The notes beneath the pieces are model-generated. The model was not told the origin of the DNA. It did not search any database and saw only the letters and a list, made by a program, of their open reading frames with translations. Positions 1-11,132 of a DNA stretch of 64,000 nt are shown one piece after another. The stretch covers positions 558,001 through 622,000 of the forward strand of contig SRSI01000060.1 of the NCBI GenBank assembly GCA_005656395.1. The letters run 5' to 3'. Origin of the DNA: Strongyloides papillosus. Taxonomy: Eukaryota; Nematoda; Chromadorea; Rhabditida; Strongyloididae. The translations under genes and the position numbers were made by a program. Every line of letters begins with the position of its first letter. Positions within the stretch are counted from its first letter, which is position 1.

Positions 1-2708
1 TTTATCAATGAAACTTTCACTTATCCAATAACATTTTAATAAACTAAGAAAAAGAGATGATAATCAATGGACGTAAATCAATTCTTATTTCACAGAAAAA
101 TAGAAATTTTTTGAAGATAAAGTTTTAGATAAATAATGAAGTCTATTATGTTACTAAAACTATGGTTATTTTAAAATAATAGTTAAAAATATATTGATTT
201 TCAAACATAGGTAAGTAAAGACACCTTAGTTTGTAGTAACAATTAATAATAAAACTATAAAGTACTATAGAATGTTCTGTATAATATGTAGAGAAAAACA
301 TCTTCACTTATGTGCATATGTATAGATGGCATACTTTTAAAGATTCCCTTTATACAATAAAAATATACAACTGTTAATGCTGTATCATTAAAATAAAATA
401 AATCATAAATGTTTATCTTATATTAAATTAAAACAATTTTTAAATAACATTTTTTATTTTGAAGGTATTTTAAATGATATACTATTTGTTATACTTAGAT
501 ACTATTAAAACATAAAATATTTATAATAAAATGAAAATGAAGAAAAAAATAAATTAAATAGTTATGAAAAGTTTGGCGAACCATAGAAAATAAATATATC
601 TTGGTAAAATATGTATTAAATAATAGTATTATTATTGCGCGAATGTTTTTTTGGTAATTTTGAAGAAAAATGTAACATCTTAACGGAATTTCGAGAACGA
701 CTTATGGTTATAAAATAAATTTATTTACATAAATTAAATAATCGATATAGAAGTATACTAACTAATGTGTTATAATTATACGTCAATTTTATGACTATAT
801 TTTTTGATTATTAATGTTACAAATTAAGAAGACCAATTATTTCATCAGATACAAGTTAATATTTTTTCTTGATCATTATTAAAGAATTATTTAAAACTAA
901 AATCGTTTCCCACAACAACTTATAAGTAACATTTGTATCCTTTTATATCATATAAAAGAAAAATAATCATTTTCCGTAAACAATTTTACTTTATGTGGTT
1001 TAATTATTTATAAAAGAAACTAGATAGTGTAGATTAAAAATGACTCCATATAAATAAAATTTATAAACTGATGGATTATAATAATAACACTATTGTGAAG
1101 AGTATAGTAAATCCATAAAATGACAACAAAACGTTATATAATGAAAAGACCAGCTAAAATTTAAAAATAATTTAATAGGTATATATAAATAATGTTTCGT
1201 AAACACTTTTTCAAATTTTACTTTTCCACATTTCTTTATAAAACAATTTAATTAATTCTATTATTATAACTAAATAATTATACATAAATATATCTAATTA
1301 TTTTTGAAAATATTTCCTATAACAAAAAAAAAAAAGAAATAGTATATATTTATAAGAAAACATTATTCTGAACCAGTATATTATTATCAGCTATCAAAAA
1401 ATAATATGATTTCTTTTTTAACTGTATGTTATTATAATAAAAAAAAAACCCAGTTCTAATGAAATAATATATCTTTATATGGATGTAGTCTTAAAATTAA
1501 ATATCAGAATAAACATCCAAAAATTTGGTAAAATTTATAACTGTAGAAATTTTTCATATTGTCAATTTATATTTTTAGAAAATAGTAGGACATTTTTATC
1601 AACTCATTATGATGTTTTCTTACATTTCATTTCTCGTATTGTTATACAATTAGTATACAGTAACAGTTGTTCCAGAAAAATTTTGATTTATGAAATTTTA
1701 TTTATGAAATATTATAAAATTGTTAACAGTTCATTTAATACTAATAAGATAAAATGTGTAAATATAACTTGAGCTTCTTCCAACAATACAGTTTAATTAA
1801 TATTCTTTGTAATATCTATATTAATATATACATATGTACAGCATGAATATAAAGGATTAATTTTACTATTTTATTTGTAAAATTTATAGATAATTAATAG
1901 AAAATAGGAAAATTTTGACGACCCACATTTAATGAAGATCAAACTTTATAAAATTTCGTCTTAGTATACAATATATTTAATGTTCTTTAAGGATAGACAG
2001 AAATTAATATTATCTTATTAACGTTTATTTTCAATGTTCAATTATATATTAATTATATCATAACAAAAGTAAAAATTCTAAATATGTTAATTTATGTTTC
2101 TTTAAATCTAGGGTGTCTAGTTTTTTTAATCTTAATTGACAATGTCAAATATATATTTATATATAAATATATATTTTATTCAATGAGTACAATCAAATCC
2201 AATACAGTGATATCAAAATATTATACCCACTTAAGTAATTTTACTTTTATAATTGTCTTATCAATTCAAATAAACATAATGGTATTGAAAGATATTTTTT
2301 TACAAAAAATTGACTTTTGTTAAAGAAGATGTCAATTTCCAAATGTGTAAAGAAATTTCACGTAAATCTTTTATCTTATTTTTTGCTCTTTTTATTATTA
2401 CCTAATTAATTTTATATTTGTAATCGTTACTACTATTATTAACATAAATATACAATCTAAAAATTTACAAATACATACCATAGCGATATCTATAATTTCA
2501 CTTCTTTAACAATATTATAAAGTAATACTTGTTATGTTTTAATTGGTAGAGAAAACTTTTTATTCTTATTTCACTTAAAAAACACATAATATTTAATTGT
2601 ACATTACCTAACTATTGAATATATGTCAAAAAAAACAACAACTTTTGCTGTACAATTTTTTATTTAAAATGTTCGATTTTTATTTATTTCTCTTCAATTA
2701 TATTTAAG
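1..2708. other. AT-rich intergenic region
   Basis: No supportable gene. The open frames here (for example around 1479-1772 and 2084-2323 on the plus strand) are short, of AT-driven composition and show no recognisable domain. A perfect 30-bp A/T palindrome lies at 2147-2176. The last bases before 2709 are a pyrimidine-rich tract ending in AAG directly in front of the ATG of the next gene. Confidence 0.6.
2147..2176. repeat. perfect 30-bp A/T palindrome
   Basis: The 30 bases from 2147 to 2176 consist only of A and T and read identically on both strands. They could extrude as a cruciform. In sequence this AT-rich short palindromes are common, but a perfect one of 30 bp is longer than most. No function can be assigned. 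Confidence 0.6.
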
Positions 2709-4502
2709 ATGAGTAAATGCAAAAACCTATATTTATTTCTAACAATATTATTATTTTTGCGATCTATTTTACCTCAAAATACGGAAAATGATATATCACC
2801 TCTTTTACATCATAATACAAGTCCAACAAATCCTGGAATTTTTATAAGATTAATGCCAACAGGCTTAGCATATTTAAGAGAAATTGGAATGAAGGTAATA
2901 AATGATGAGATACTTCAATTAACTATACCTACGATAACAGAACAAATAGATCAGGGACAAGTATCAATTTCAAATACCTATATTGCCAAATATTGGGCTC
3001 CAACTGACTATAGTTTAGATTTAAGTGGTCCTGATTCATTTACATGGACTTTATCAAAAATGCATATTAGAGCTGTTGGTGAATTTGAGGCAAGATTAAC
3101 TTCACCACTTTTAATACCAACAGTTCCTTTAAAAGGAGAGTTTGAAACATTATTAGGACATATTAGTTTATCAATGTCAGTTAGATTATTTAGGTAGGTA
3201 AAAAAAGGCTGTTGTAATTATTTTTGTTTTCGATTAGTGAAGAAGTCCTTATGGTTCTCCTCAGGTACAATCTACTAAATGTGCTTCACAAGTAGGATAT
3301 GTTGATTTGAATGTCAGGAATACCGGTGTTATAACAGATTTCTTTATAAATTCATTTAAAGGTACCGTTTTAATTTTAAATAGATTAAAAATTCCATTTA
3401 TTTTATAGGATTTTTAATATCACACTTTAAACCAACTGTTGAACAAAGAATGTGTCAAATGATTGAAAAAATTATTAATATGGATATGAATTCATTTTTA
3501 ATGACGATGCCTTTAAAAATAAGGATTAATGAAAATAATTTAGATATAATTGGTCAAACATTTGACAAAACACGCAAACCATTTTTAAGGCAACGACTAG
3601 AGTCACGTCCTTTACGAAATGGATCATTAATAAATTTTATAAATGATTTAAGGGATAAAAATCTAGTCCTTGATTATTCAATAATGAGGAATCCATTTAT
3701 CAATCATGGAACAATAACAATGGTTGGTAAAGGAGAAATATCATATAGAGGTATGGGTGGAACGCCATTCTATCCACCAAATATAGAGATTCCCCAGCCG
3801 CATGGTGTACATATGCTTGAATTTTATGGAACAGACTATGTGGCAAATTCAATGCTATATCATGCTTATCGTCAAAAATATATGGATATAGTTGTTGGAC
3901 CTGAATCTAGCGGAAAGTTAAAAGAAATTTTATTAACATCATGTACCTCAGGATTTTGTATAGGTGAATTCTTAGGCGACCTATCAACGCAATTTCCAGA
4001 TCGTGAAGTTGAAATTAAATTTGTTGCAAGGAAAGCTCCAATACTAGTGTTTGTAACAAATCGTGCGAGATTTCGTTTACATGGGCGTATGAATATGTAC
4101 GTTAGGCCTAAAAATAGTACGCAAATGAAAACTTTAATCATCCGTTCTGATACGATAATGACAGCAAATGTGTATTTACAGATAAAAAATTCAAAAATAG
4201 TAGGAAATGCAACAGTTGAAAATTTAGATTTCAAACTTATTGAGTCAAAGATAAGTAATGTTGATCAGTCCGTTTTTCAGGATTTAGGTTTATTTGGAGC
4301 TGAATTTATTGAAAAATTGATAACTGAAATCCTTGAAATGGGAATGATTATGCCTTCAATGAAGGGTGTTATACTTAAAAGTCCCAAACTTTCAATACAT
4401 GAAAGATATGTTAAAGTTCAAACATATTTCAAGTTAGATGAGCATTATGCAGGCAGTATAATACAAGGAGCAGTAAAACAAAGTTTAAGAAATGTTGGTT
4501 AA
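2709..4502 (+). CDS. BPI/LBP/CETP-family lipid-binding protein, secreted
   Basis: Three-exon model: 2709-3193, 3243-3361 and 3409-4502, giving about 565 residues. The N-terminus is hydrophobic (about residues 5-22), a likely signal peptide. The body matches the nematode branch of the bactericidal/permeability-increasing protein family. It opens with NPGIFIRLMPTGLAYLREIG, typical of the first strand and helix. Later come SPYGSP, the segment with a conserved Cys (CASQVGYVD), and a second Cys in QRMCQMIEKI; family members join such cysteines by a disulphide. Length fits two tandem BPI barrels. The first intron is the weak point: the family-like reading frame requires an acceptor ending GTGAAG at 3242 rather than the TTAG five bases upstream, which would shift the frame. 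Intron 2 (3362-3408) is clean. An AATAAA lies at 4597-4602. Function in lipid or LPS binding is inferred from family only. Confidence 0.85.
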
Positions 4503-5039
4503 TATTTAATATTATTATTCTTTATAATTTAATTTTGACTGTAGATATTAAGTAATCTCATAATTTTATGATATGTTACAATACTTTATTTTAAAAAATA
4601 AATGTTATGATTCTTTAATGTAGAATTTATATATTTTTGTATTTATAGAGGGTATTTTTAGAATTTGATATTATGATTTAAAAAAATCAAAAAGCTACTT
4701 GCTACTTATTTACGTACAATAATAGTCTGTATATTTAATGAGTAACAAATATGTTTATTCAATAATAAGATTTTTGCCATTCAAATTTATATAAATTTTT
4801 AATTTATTGTTAAAGTTTTTAACAATGACAACTGATTGTAACAACATGCTAAATGTATAGATTGTGCTATATTATTACTATTTTTTACGTCAAGTTTTTG
4901 AATTCTATTTCCCTAGAATATTTATAAGATAATCTCAAAGATGTTTTACAATTTAAAAAATTATTTTTATTAAATTTTTATATAGATTTATCAATTTCTG
5001 TTTCTAACGATATGACTTAATAATTTGAAACTATAAGTT
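4503..5039. other. AT-rich intergenic region
   Basis: Contains the 3' flank of the BPI-family gene, with a candidate poly(A) signal at 4597-4602. Nothing else is recognisable before the foldback element that begins at about 5040. Confidence 0.5.
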
Positions 5040-5041
5040 TA

Positions 5042-5141
5042 CACGCACAGCTCTGACACTGAAAAACAATTCGATTTTCGGGCAATACCTTTAGACAAAG
5101 AGAAAGAAATTTATTTTTATTTACATCTGTCATTGAAAACT
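5042..5141 (+). repeat. left terminal inverted repeat of the 1.2-kb element
   Basis: This arm pairs with about 6140-6237. The best-conserved block is the AAACAAAGAGAAAGAAATTTATTTTT stretch and its neighbours, continuing to the GTCAT near 5130. Mismatches are scattered, so the copy is old. Confidence 0.7.
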
Positions 5142-6139
5142 ATTGGTGTCCCACAAAAGTTCGATTTATAAGAATAATTTGTGTACATATTTTGTTGTAG
5201 GAAAATTGCCATTACATCAACCTTATGTAATACCATGTGTGTTTATAAAAAATAGAGTTATCTTCGGATTTCTAGGCACTAACAACCTTATCTTTTTGAC
5301 ATAGAAATACAATATATTATAGTCCTTTTGTAACTAATAAAATGAAAACTTTTAGTTTCAAATAGTTTTGTTGAATCTTGATTTTAGGCAAAGTTGTAAA
5401 CTATAAAGGCAATTAGAAATGTTAAATTACTTGTTAAAAAAAACGGAAGCGTCATTTTTTTTAAAATATATATACTTTTTAATAAAAAGCAGTAATAAAA
5501 TTGCATTATATTGAATTGTTAACTGTCGTATTTCCAAAAGTTAAAGGTATGAAAATAAGATTAAATATATAAAAAATTTAAAAAATTTGTAGTAACGTTT
5601 TTATGTGATAATAGTTATACTAAAAAAATATGTGAAATAATAATAAATAATGTAAAAGTACTGTACCTCTAAAAAATTTTAATTACAAAAATAATGTAAG
5701 ATTTTTCAAACAAATACGAATAAATGAGTAAATTCTGTAAATTGACCAATCTTATTATTGTCCACAATTTTAATCTGTACATAAAATTTTAAAAAAAATA
5801 GTATATACAGTTAATTTTTTTTTAAATTAATAAAATTGAAGTATTCCAATAATGATAACAATATTTAAAATTATTTAGTAATGTTACACATGATTAATGG
5901 GGCTCTTCTTAATCTATGAAAACAATAGAAATATTTTCATTAACTACCTCAAAAATTACTAAAATATAAATATTTATTAGTTTATCTTGGCTATACACTG
6001 AAAAAATTCTAATTTATTTTATGCCACATTACGTTACTGAATATTTTATAATTTTACTGTTAATAATTTAAATTTTTATAACAGTAAAGACGCATATGAC
6101 TTTAAACCTATCAAGAAAATATTCGTGAAAAACCAAAAA

Positions 6140-6237
6140 TTTCCGATGACAACTGTAGACAAAAATAAATTTCTTTCTCTTTGTTTAAAGGTACTGTCCA
6201 GAAGTCGGATTGTTTTTCAACATCAGAGCTATGTGTG
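6140..6237 (-). repeat. right terminal inverted repeat of the 1.2-kb element
   Basis: Read on the minus strand from 6237, this arm begins CACACATAGCTCTGATGTTG and follows the left arm for about 100 bp with scattered substitutions. Confidence 0.7.
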
Positions 6238-6239
6238 TA

Positions 6240-7041
6240 TAGCAACATTAAATTATGATTGTTCTTTTTATAATTTGTTATTGTGCTCTTACCTGATCAC
6301 ATAAAATTGTCATCTAATAATACTCTTCTATTAATGGCCCTAACTATAAAACTAATGAGAGAAGAAACATTTTTCTGTCCGTCATTAAGTAAAAAAGTTT
6401 TTTTAATTCTTACTAACCATGGGTAAACGAAATAATGTTTTTTATAAATACTTACCCATTGGGCAAGTGAATTTGCATTTTTATAATGATATAGAGAAAA
6501 TTCACTACCAATAAGCTACTCATGGGCAATCAAAATTGCACTATAAAAAAGTGCACAAAATTGGGTGACGCTGAGCAAAATTATGAATTTCTTAGATCTT
6601 AAAAATAAATTTTTTTTTTGAAATTGTTTAAAAAACATTGTATCTTCTATTAAAATAATTAACTAGAAAAATTATTCAAGTACCAATATAGTTAATCTTA
6701 AATAATAGTATGAAATAATAAAGAAAAGATTTCTTAAATTTACTCAACAAAAGAAACGCTAGTATTAATAATATTTGAATTTATTTAATTAATTTTTTTT
6801 GAGTATTTTATAGAAATTGAAACTCTTATAAATTTTTGAATGACATTTTTAAAAAAACAATATGTATAAATTAATAATATTAAAAAAGAATAGTAACTTA
6901 TGTAACAATCTACATATGCTAGTTGTAATTGATTACTTTTAATATAAGAAGAATTTTAATTTTGCGGATTGTTAGAATTTATTTCTAGTTACAAAAATGT
7001 ATTAAGTTGTCACATAAATTCTGTCGTTTTTTTTACAAACA
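6240..7041. other. AT-rich spacer
   Basis: I see no gene, RNA or clear repeat between the foldback element and the mariner relic on the minus strand. Confidence 0.5.
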
Positions 7042-7290
7042 TTATAACGCTATAATTTTAATAAAAAATATATCTAATTTACAATATACCTTCCGAATAT
7101 AATCTACAACTTGTCTAAATTTGGTAGCGACCTTATCGATTCCAGATGTAAAAAATTCTCCATCTTTTTTAAAGAAAGTCTCAAAAAAACCAATATTTAC
7201 TTCATCAAATTTACTGAAGCTTCTACAATCCAAGAAGTTATGTAGAAACAAAAGCAGGTAGTAATTAGATGAAGACACATCGAGAGAGTA
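7042..7290 (-). pseudogene. mariner transposase relic (C-terminal fragment)
   Basis: On the minus strand the translation runs LDVSSSNYYLLLFLHNFLDC, then a segment with FDEVNIGFFETFFKKDGEFF and TSGIDKVATKFRQVVDY. This follows the C-terminal part of mariner transposases: the YSPDLAPSDYHLF block, then HNFLxGKxF, then the GIxKLxxRWxxVI ending. The third catalytic Asp of the DD34D triad is Asn here (SSSNYY in place of a PSDYH-like motif). Nothing recognisable as the rest of the transposase lies upstream, and no terminal repeats were found. It is a decayed fragment unrelated in position and strand to the mariner at 9197-10460. Confidence 0.65.
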
Positions 7291-7923
7291 TGTTAGGAGA
7301 AAGAGAAATTCGTGATTCTCTCATACAGATTTTACCAAGTCTTCAATACCAAATGTCATCATATTGAAAACAATATTTTTATTATTTTTCGAATTTAGTA
7401 ATTTTTTTTGAAAGTTTCTTGTCTAATTTTAATAGTATTTTACATTATATGTCATTAAAAGTAGTTTGGAAATTATAGAATCTCAAGAAATTTTCATCCG
7501 AAGCTGAAGCCCTACAAATGCATGCTATATCTTCAAAATTCATTTCTTTGTCTTGAAACTTTAAAAACGATCTTTCCATGGATCCAATGTTTATTACATC
7601 TCTCTTCAATGTTCCACATAAATTTTTAGAAGCATCAGTTGTCATATGCCTTAGTTGAAGCTCTTAAAAAATACAGTGTCAAAAATGGCCCCTGACTTCA
7701 TGCACGTTTAGCAATAAAAAATGTAGCATAGACATTATGACATATTGTGATTACACAAATTTTAAAGTTGAAAAGTGGTACTATCTAATTATCATAATAG
7801 TTTAATTTTATATCGACTGTAATCATATTTTTCTGATGATTAGAACGACCATAAGAAAGCAACAGAACTTATGCGACAACCTAATATACTAAGAGAAATA
7901 ATACCACATTACAAAAAAGAGTA
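7279..7923. other. spacer with an unrecognised 66-codon minus-strand frame
   Basis: On the minus strand 7645-7445 is open from an ATG and reads MTTDASKNLCGTLKRDVINI at its start. Its amino-acid composition is less AT-driven than background (several Cys, Asp, Glu), so it could be a remnant of a coding exon. It is neither recognisably mariner nor flanked by clear splice sites. I do not call it a gene. Confidence 0.3.
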
Positions 7924-8012
7924 TCCAACCAACCGGATTCGAACCAGTGACCTAAGGATATCAGCGAATATAAATCTACAGTCCTCCGCTCTACCAACTG
8001 AGCTATGGTTGG
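7924..8012 (-). tRNA. tRNA-Tyr (GTA) with a 16-nt intron
   Basis: The minus strand folds as a complete tRNA. The 7-bp acceptor stem is perfect (CCAACCA at 8012-8006 with TGGTTGG at 7931-7925), followed by discriminator A at 7924. The D arm contains TAGCTCAGTTGGTAGAGC and the T loop is TTCGAAT. The anticodon loop reads CTGTAG, then a 16-nt insert, then A, giving anticodon GTA. The insert occupies about 7960-7975 and starts one base 3' of the anticodon, the canonical tRNA intron site, where eukaryotic tRNA-Tyr genes usually carry an intron. Confidence 0.95.
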
Positions 8013-8047
8013 TGGTAGGGTAGCACGTCATTTCTTCAATATTTTCT

Positions 8048-8926
8048 GTCAAAAAGGTAAAACACTATTCCAACTAAAATTATTATTTATATACGCGGCA
8101 AAACGTTATTCTAAAGTAATAATTTATGTTTATATTAATAAACAGGAGTTGATTATTAAATTAATGATAAATAATTTATGGTAAACAAGAGTTAGAAGTA
8201 CAATTGATACCACTATTTTGTGAATTGTGAAAAATGTGTATTTTCAAATGTATTTTTGATAATTTTACAAACTTGTATGCATAAATTATTATAAATTCGA
8301 ATAAGCTGTTAATTTTTTTGATAATATATAGTTATAAACTTATATATAATTCATATATCAGTAGAGATTTTATTTAATAAGTAATCTTTTTGATTTCAGC
8401 TATTAAAGTTTTTATACTCCTTTGTTAGTTTATTTGGTAAAAGAATACTGTAAATTTTTGTTGTTCCTTAACATAGACATATTAAAATTATCATAACATT
8501 GAACAACATAAATAAAGCACTTATTACTAATTAATACATATTTTTTTAATTTAGTTACCAATTTTTTAATATTGATGTATTCTTCTTAATAAGTCCTTAA
8601 AATAATGACATTGTTAATTTATATTTTTGGTAAAATAGACAATAAAAAGATTGTAAGAAATAATAAATCTAATTATTCATTACTTTTATTTAAACTTTAA
8701 TTATCATATTAGTAATTTATTTACTACATATCTAACAATTATTTTTCTTTAGATCAAATTCCAATAAGTATATAAATTAAATATTATTTTATTTAATAAT
8801 ATAGGTATTTTCCCATGTATAAAGATTAATTAATGTATTTGATATTGTCCATTCTATGAAAGAGATTATAATTTGGAAATGTTCGAGGAAATAATCTTGG
8901 TTGGAATAGTGTTTTGCCTTTTTGAC
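8048..8926. mobile_element. TIR element, copy A (~0.88 kb, non-autonomous)
   Basis: The element is bounded by an inverted repeat that starts GTCAAAAAGG(T/C)AAAACACTATTCC at 8048 and is mirrored at about 8897-8926. Including bases outside the core, the arms match over nearly 50 bp (8036-8084 against 8889-8937) with only four or so differences. There is no coding capacity. The interior aligns along its length with the sequence at 8990-11761 once two insertions there are removed, so A and B are copies of one repeat in direct tandem. Copy A starts 36 bp from the 5' end of the tRNA-Tyr gene. Superfamily unknown. Confidence 0.7.
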
Positions 8927-9196
8927 AGAAAATGTTGAAAAAAAGCTTTGCCACCGGTGATAGTTGTTACTTTTTTTTCATAGTTATTCGTCAAAAAGGC
9001 AAAACATTACTCCAGAAAAGTTAATTTCTACTTATATTTAAAAAGAACAAGTAATATATTAAATTAATGATAATGAAGTTACGATAAACGACAGATAAAA
9101 GTGCAAGTGAAACTATCAACTTGTGAAATCCGGAAAAGAGTGTCTTTGAAAATGTATCTTAATGACATTCTAATAATATATGCATGAATAATTATA

Positions 9197-10460
9197 TTAG
9201 GTTGTTCAATTGAAAATGTCGTTTTTCAGATTATCAAACTTTAAATGATCATAACTTTTTTATACGTTCACGTATTGCTACAAGATATATACCATCTTGT
9301 AGAGCAAATCGAGGACTGTCATTGTCATCTTTTTGCATTTTGTTCGCAATTATTAAAAAGTTGTCATTACTCTAAAAAGAAGTTACGTCAAAAATAGATT
9401 TCCGACCAATCTACTTGTACGAGTTCAAACTTGGCCAAGCAGCAACCAAAACTTCAAGAAAAATAAATAAAGCATTTGGTCAAAGATCCACTAACAAACG
9501 AATAATACAACGTTGGTTTCAGAAATTCCGCAATGGAGCTTTAAGTCTTCAAAAACAGGAGGGTTTTCATGGAATAAATGTTCTTGTGAACGAAAAAATA
9601 AAAAGACTGGTGGAACATAATCCAAGAATAACTGTTCGGGAGCTCACTGAGGAATTGAATGTCAGTGTTGGACCTGTATCTAACCACTTAAAACTTATAA
9701 ATATGAAGAAAAAAATGAATTCTTACATACCCCATGAGTATACTCCCAACTAATGTTTTAGAAGCATGTAAACTTGTTATTCTTTGATTCACAGGAACAA
9801 AAATGACCCGTTTTTAAAAAGAATTGTAACGTGCGATGAAAAATGGATCGTGTTTGACAATTGTAAGAGGTTATCGCAATGGGTGGGCAAAAATGAGAGC
9901 CCTAAAAACTTCCCGAAACTTAGGTATTCAAATAAGAAAGTAATCCTAATTATTTGGTGAAATTGTGATGGAATCATCCATTATAAGTATCTAAATCCTA
10001 GAGAAACTATGACTGCAGACAGATACTGTAAGGAAGAAGAAGAAATGCGCAAGAAATTATCTGTTCTGAAGCCTGTATTGGTTAACAAAAGAGGTCTAAT
10101 ATTACTCCATGATAATGCTCAAACCTCACGTTTCAAAAACGACGGTGCAGAAGCCTAAAGAATTGAAATATGAAACTCTGCCACATCCTCCTTATTCACC
10201 GGATTTGTCTCCAACAGATTGTCATTTATTCAAGGAATTAGAGCTTCATTTGCGGCAAAAGAAATTCACCAAATCTGATGACCTAAAAAATGACGTCTTG
10301 GAGTTTTTTTTTTCAAATGGCATAAATAAACTTGTATCACGTTGGCAACAATGTGCTTATTCCAACGGTACTTATTTCAAATAAAAATATTAATTTTTGG
10401 CTGAGTTACAACATTTTAAAATTGACTGTCAAAAAGCGACATTTTCAATTGAACAACCTA
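9197..10460 (+). mobile_element. mariner-family transposon inserted in copy B
   Basis: The ends are inverted repeats matching perfectly over 24 bp or so: TAGGTTGTTCAATTGAAAAT and continuing GTCG from 9198, mirrored at 10437-10460. The element is flanked by TA on both sides (9195-9196 and 10461-10462), the mariner target duplication. At 1.26 kb it has the usual length of a mariner. The interior carries a DD34D transposase frame that is now broken (see the pseudogene entry). Confidence 0.88.
9400..10384 (+). pseudogene. mariner transposase, inactivated
   Basis: Reading starts around YLYEFKLGQAATKTSRKINKAF at about 9412 and continues through a helix-turn-helix region (RWFQKFRNGALSLQ, then NPRITVRELTEELNVSVGP). 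Next comes TCDEKWIVFDN with the first catalytic Asp (about 9838), LLHDNAQ with the second (about 10109), and PPYSPDLSPTDCH with the third (about 10218). The end is GINKLVSRWQQCAYSNGTYF. Three in-frame stops (9751, 9772 and 9958) and a frameshift near 10130, just after the second Asp, show that it is dead. The catalytic residues themselves survive. The spacing of the last two catalytic Asp agrees with DD34D mariners. Confidence 0.85.
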
Positions 10461-10478
10461 TAGAAATAGGTGTAAATA

Positions 10479-11132
10479 CAGGGTGTTTGAAATAGTCGTA
10501 CCCTTTTTTAAATTTTTATAACTTTGTTCTTTCTAAACCAATTTAAAAAATTTATTTTTAATATATAACTAAGCCTTTGGAGTTTTATCTTTTATAATAA
10601 TATTCAAAAATCAAACACTCTCGAGCATTAAATTTGGGCTTGAGATAGTGTGTATTTGCAAGAAAAACATTTTTGGTACGGTCTGTAAGATCATTTGACT
10701 TCACTCTAGTAGATTTCTTCTTTTAAGAGCATGGAAAATCGTTCTTTTGCAGCACACAAAGTAAAAATATGGAAAAATTGAAGGAATAAATTAAGAAAGT
10801 CTTTGAAGTGATAAATGATGATAAGGAAGTTGTGAGTAAACGTTTTTTCCAAATTATGGAATGATACTTAAATAATGCTTAAAGTAAGACGAATGCAATT
10901 TTTATGTCGCTTTTAAAATATAAATTTGATAAAATCTCAATAAAATTTAAGTAAATTTTTATCATCTTTGAGTGCAATTTTTACATCAAGAAAATTAAAA
11001 AATTAAAAAAAAAATTTTTATGGTAAAACTCCAGAGTTTTGGCTATATATTAAAATAATATTATTAAAATCAGTTATGAATGAACAAAGTTATAGAAATT
11101 TAAAGAAGGGTATACCTATTTGAAATACCCTG
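10479..11132. mobile_element. 654-bp TIR element (TA target) inserted in copy B
   Basis: The left end CAGGGTGTTTGAAATAGTCG and right end, read on the minus strand as CAGGGTATTTCAAATAGGTA, are inverted repeats of about 50 bp extending to AACTTTGTTC. TA flanks both tips (10477-10478, 11133-11134). A short stretch near 10780-10860 can be read as VINDDKEVVSKRFFQIME, reminiscent of the extreme C-terminus of Tc1/mariner-like transposases. That would make it a deletion derivative of a larger element, but the match is weak. Confidence 0.7.

Larger units (their letters stand above)
5040..6239. mobile_element. 1.2-kb foldback/MITE-like element with ~100-bp terminal inverted repeats
   Basis: The left end (5042 onward: CACGCACAGCTCTGAC, later CAAAGAGAAAGAAATTTATT) is repeated in inverted orientation at the right end (up to 6237). 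The arms are about 100 bp with roughly 85 percent identity by eye. A TA dinucleotide flanks each tip (5040-5041 and 6238-6239), which fits a Tc1/mariner-type TA target, although the arms are much longer than usual. The interior has no open frame of note, so the element looks non-autonomous. No family name can be given. Confidence 0.75.

Noticed and set aside
1479..1772. 97-codon plus-strand open frame
   Set aside because: AT-driven composition (Ile, Phe, Asn, Lys), no domain, no splice context; expected by chance at this base composition.
2084..2323. 79-codon open frame
   Set aside because: It runs through the 30-bp A/T palindrome and has no conserved feature.
3872..4234. Minus-strand frame of 120 codons
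   Set aside because: Antisense shadow of the BPI-family exon.
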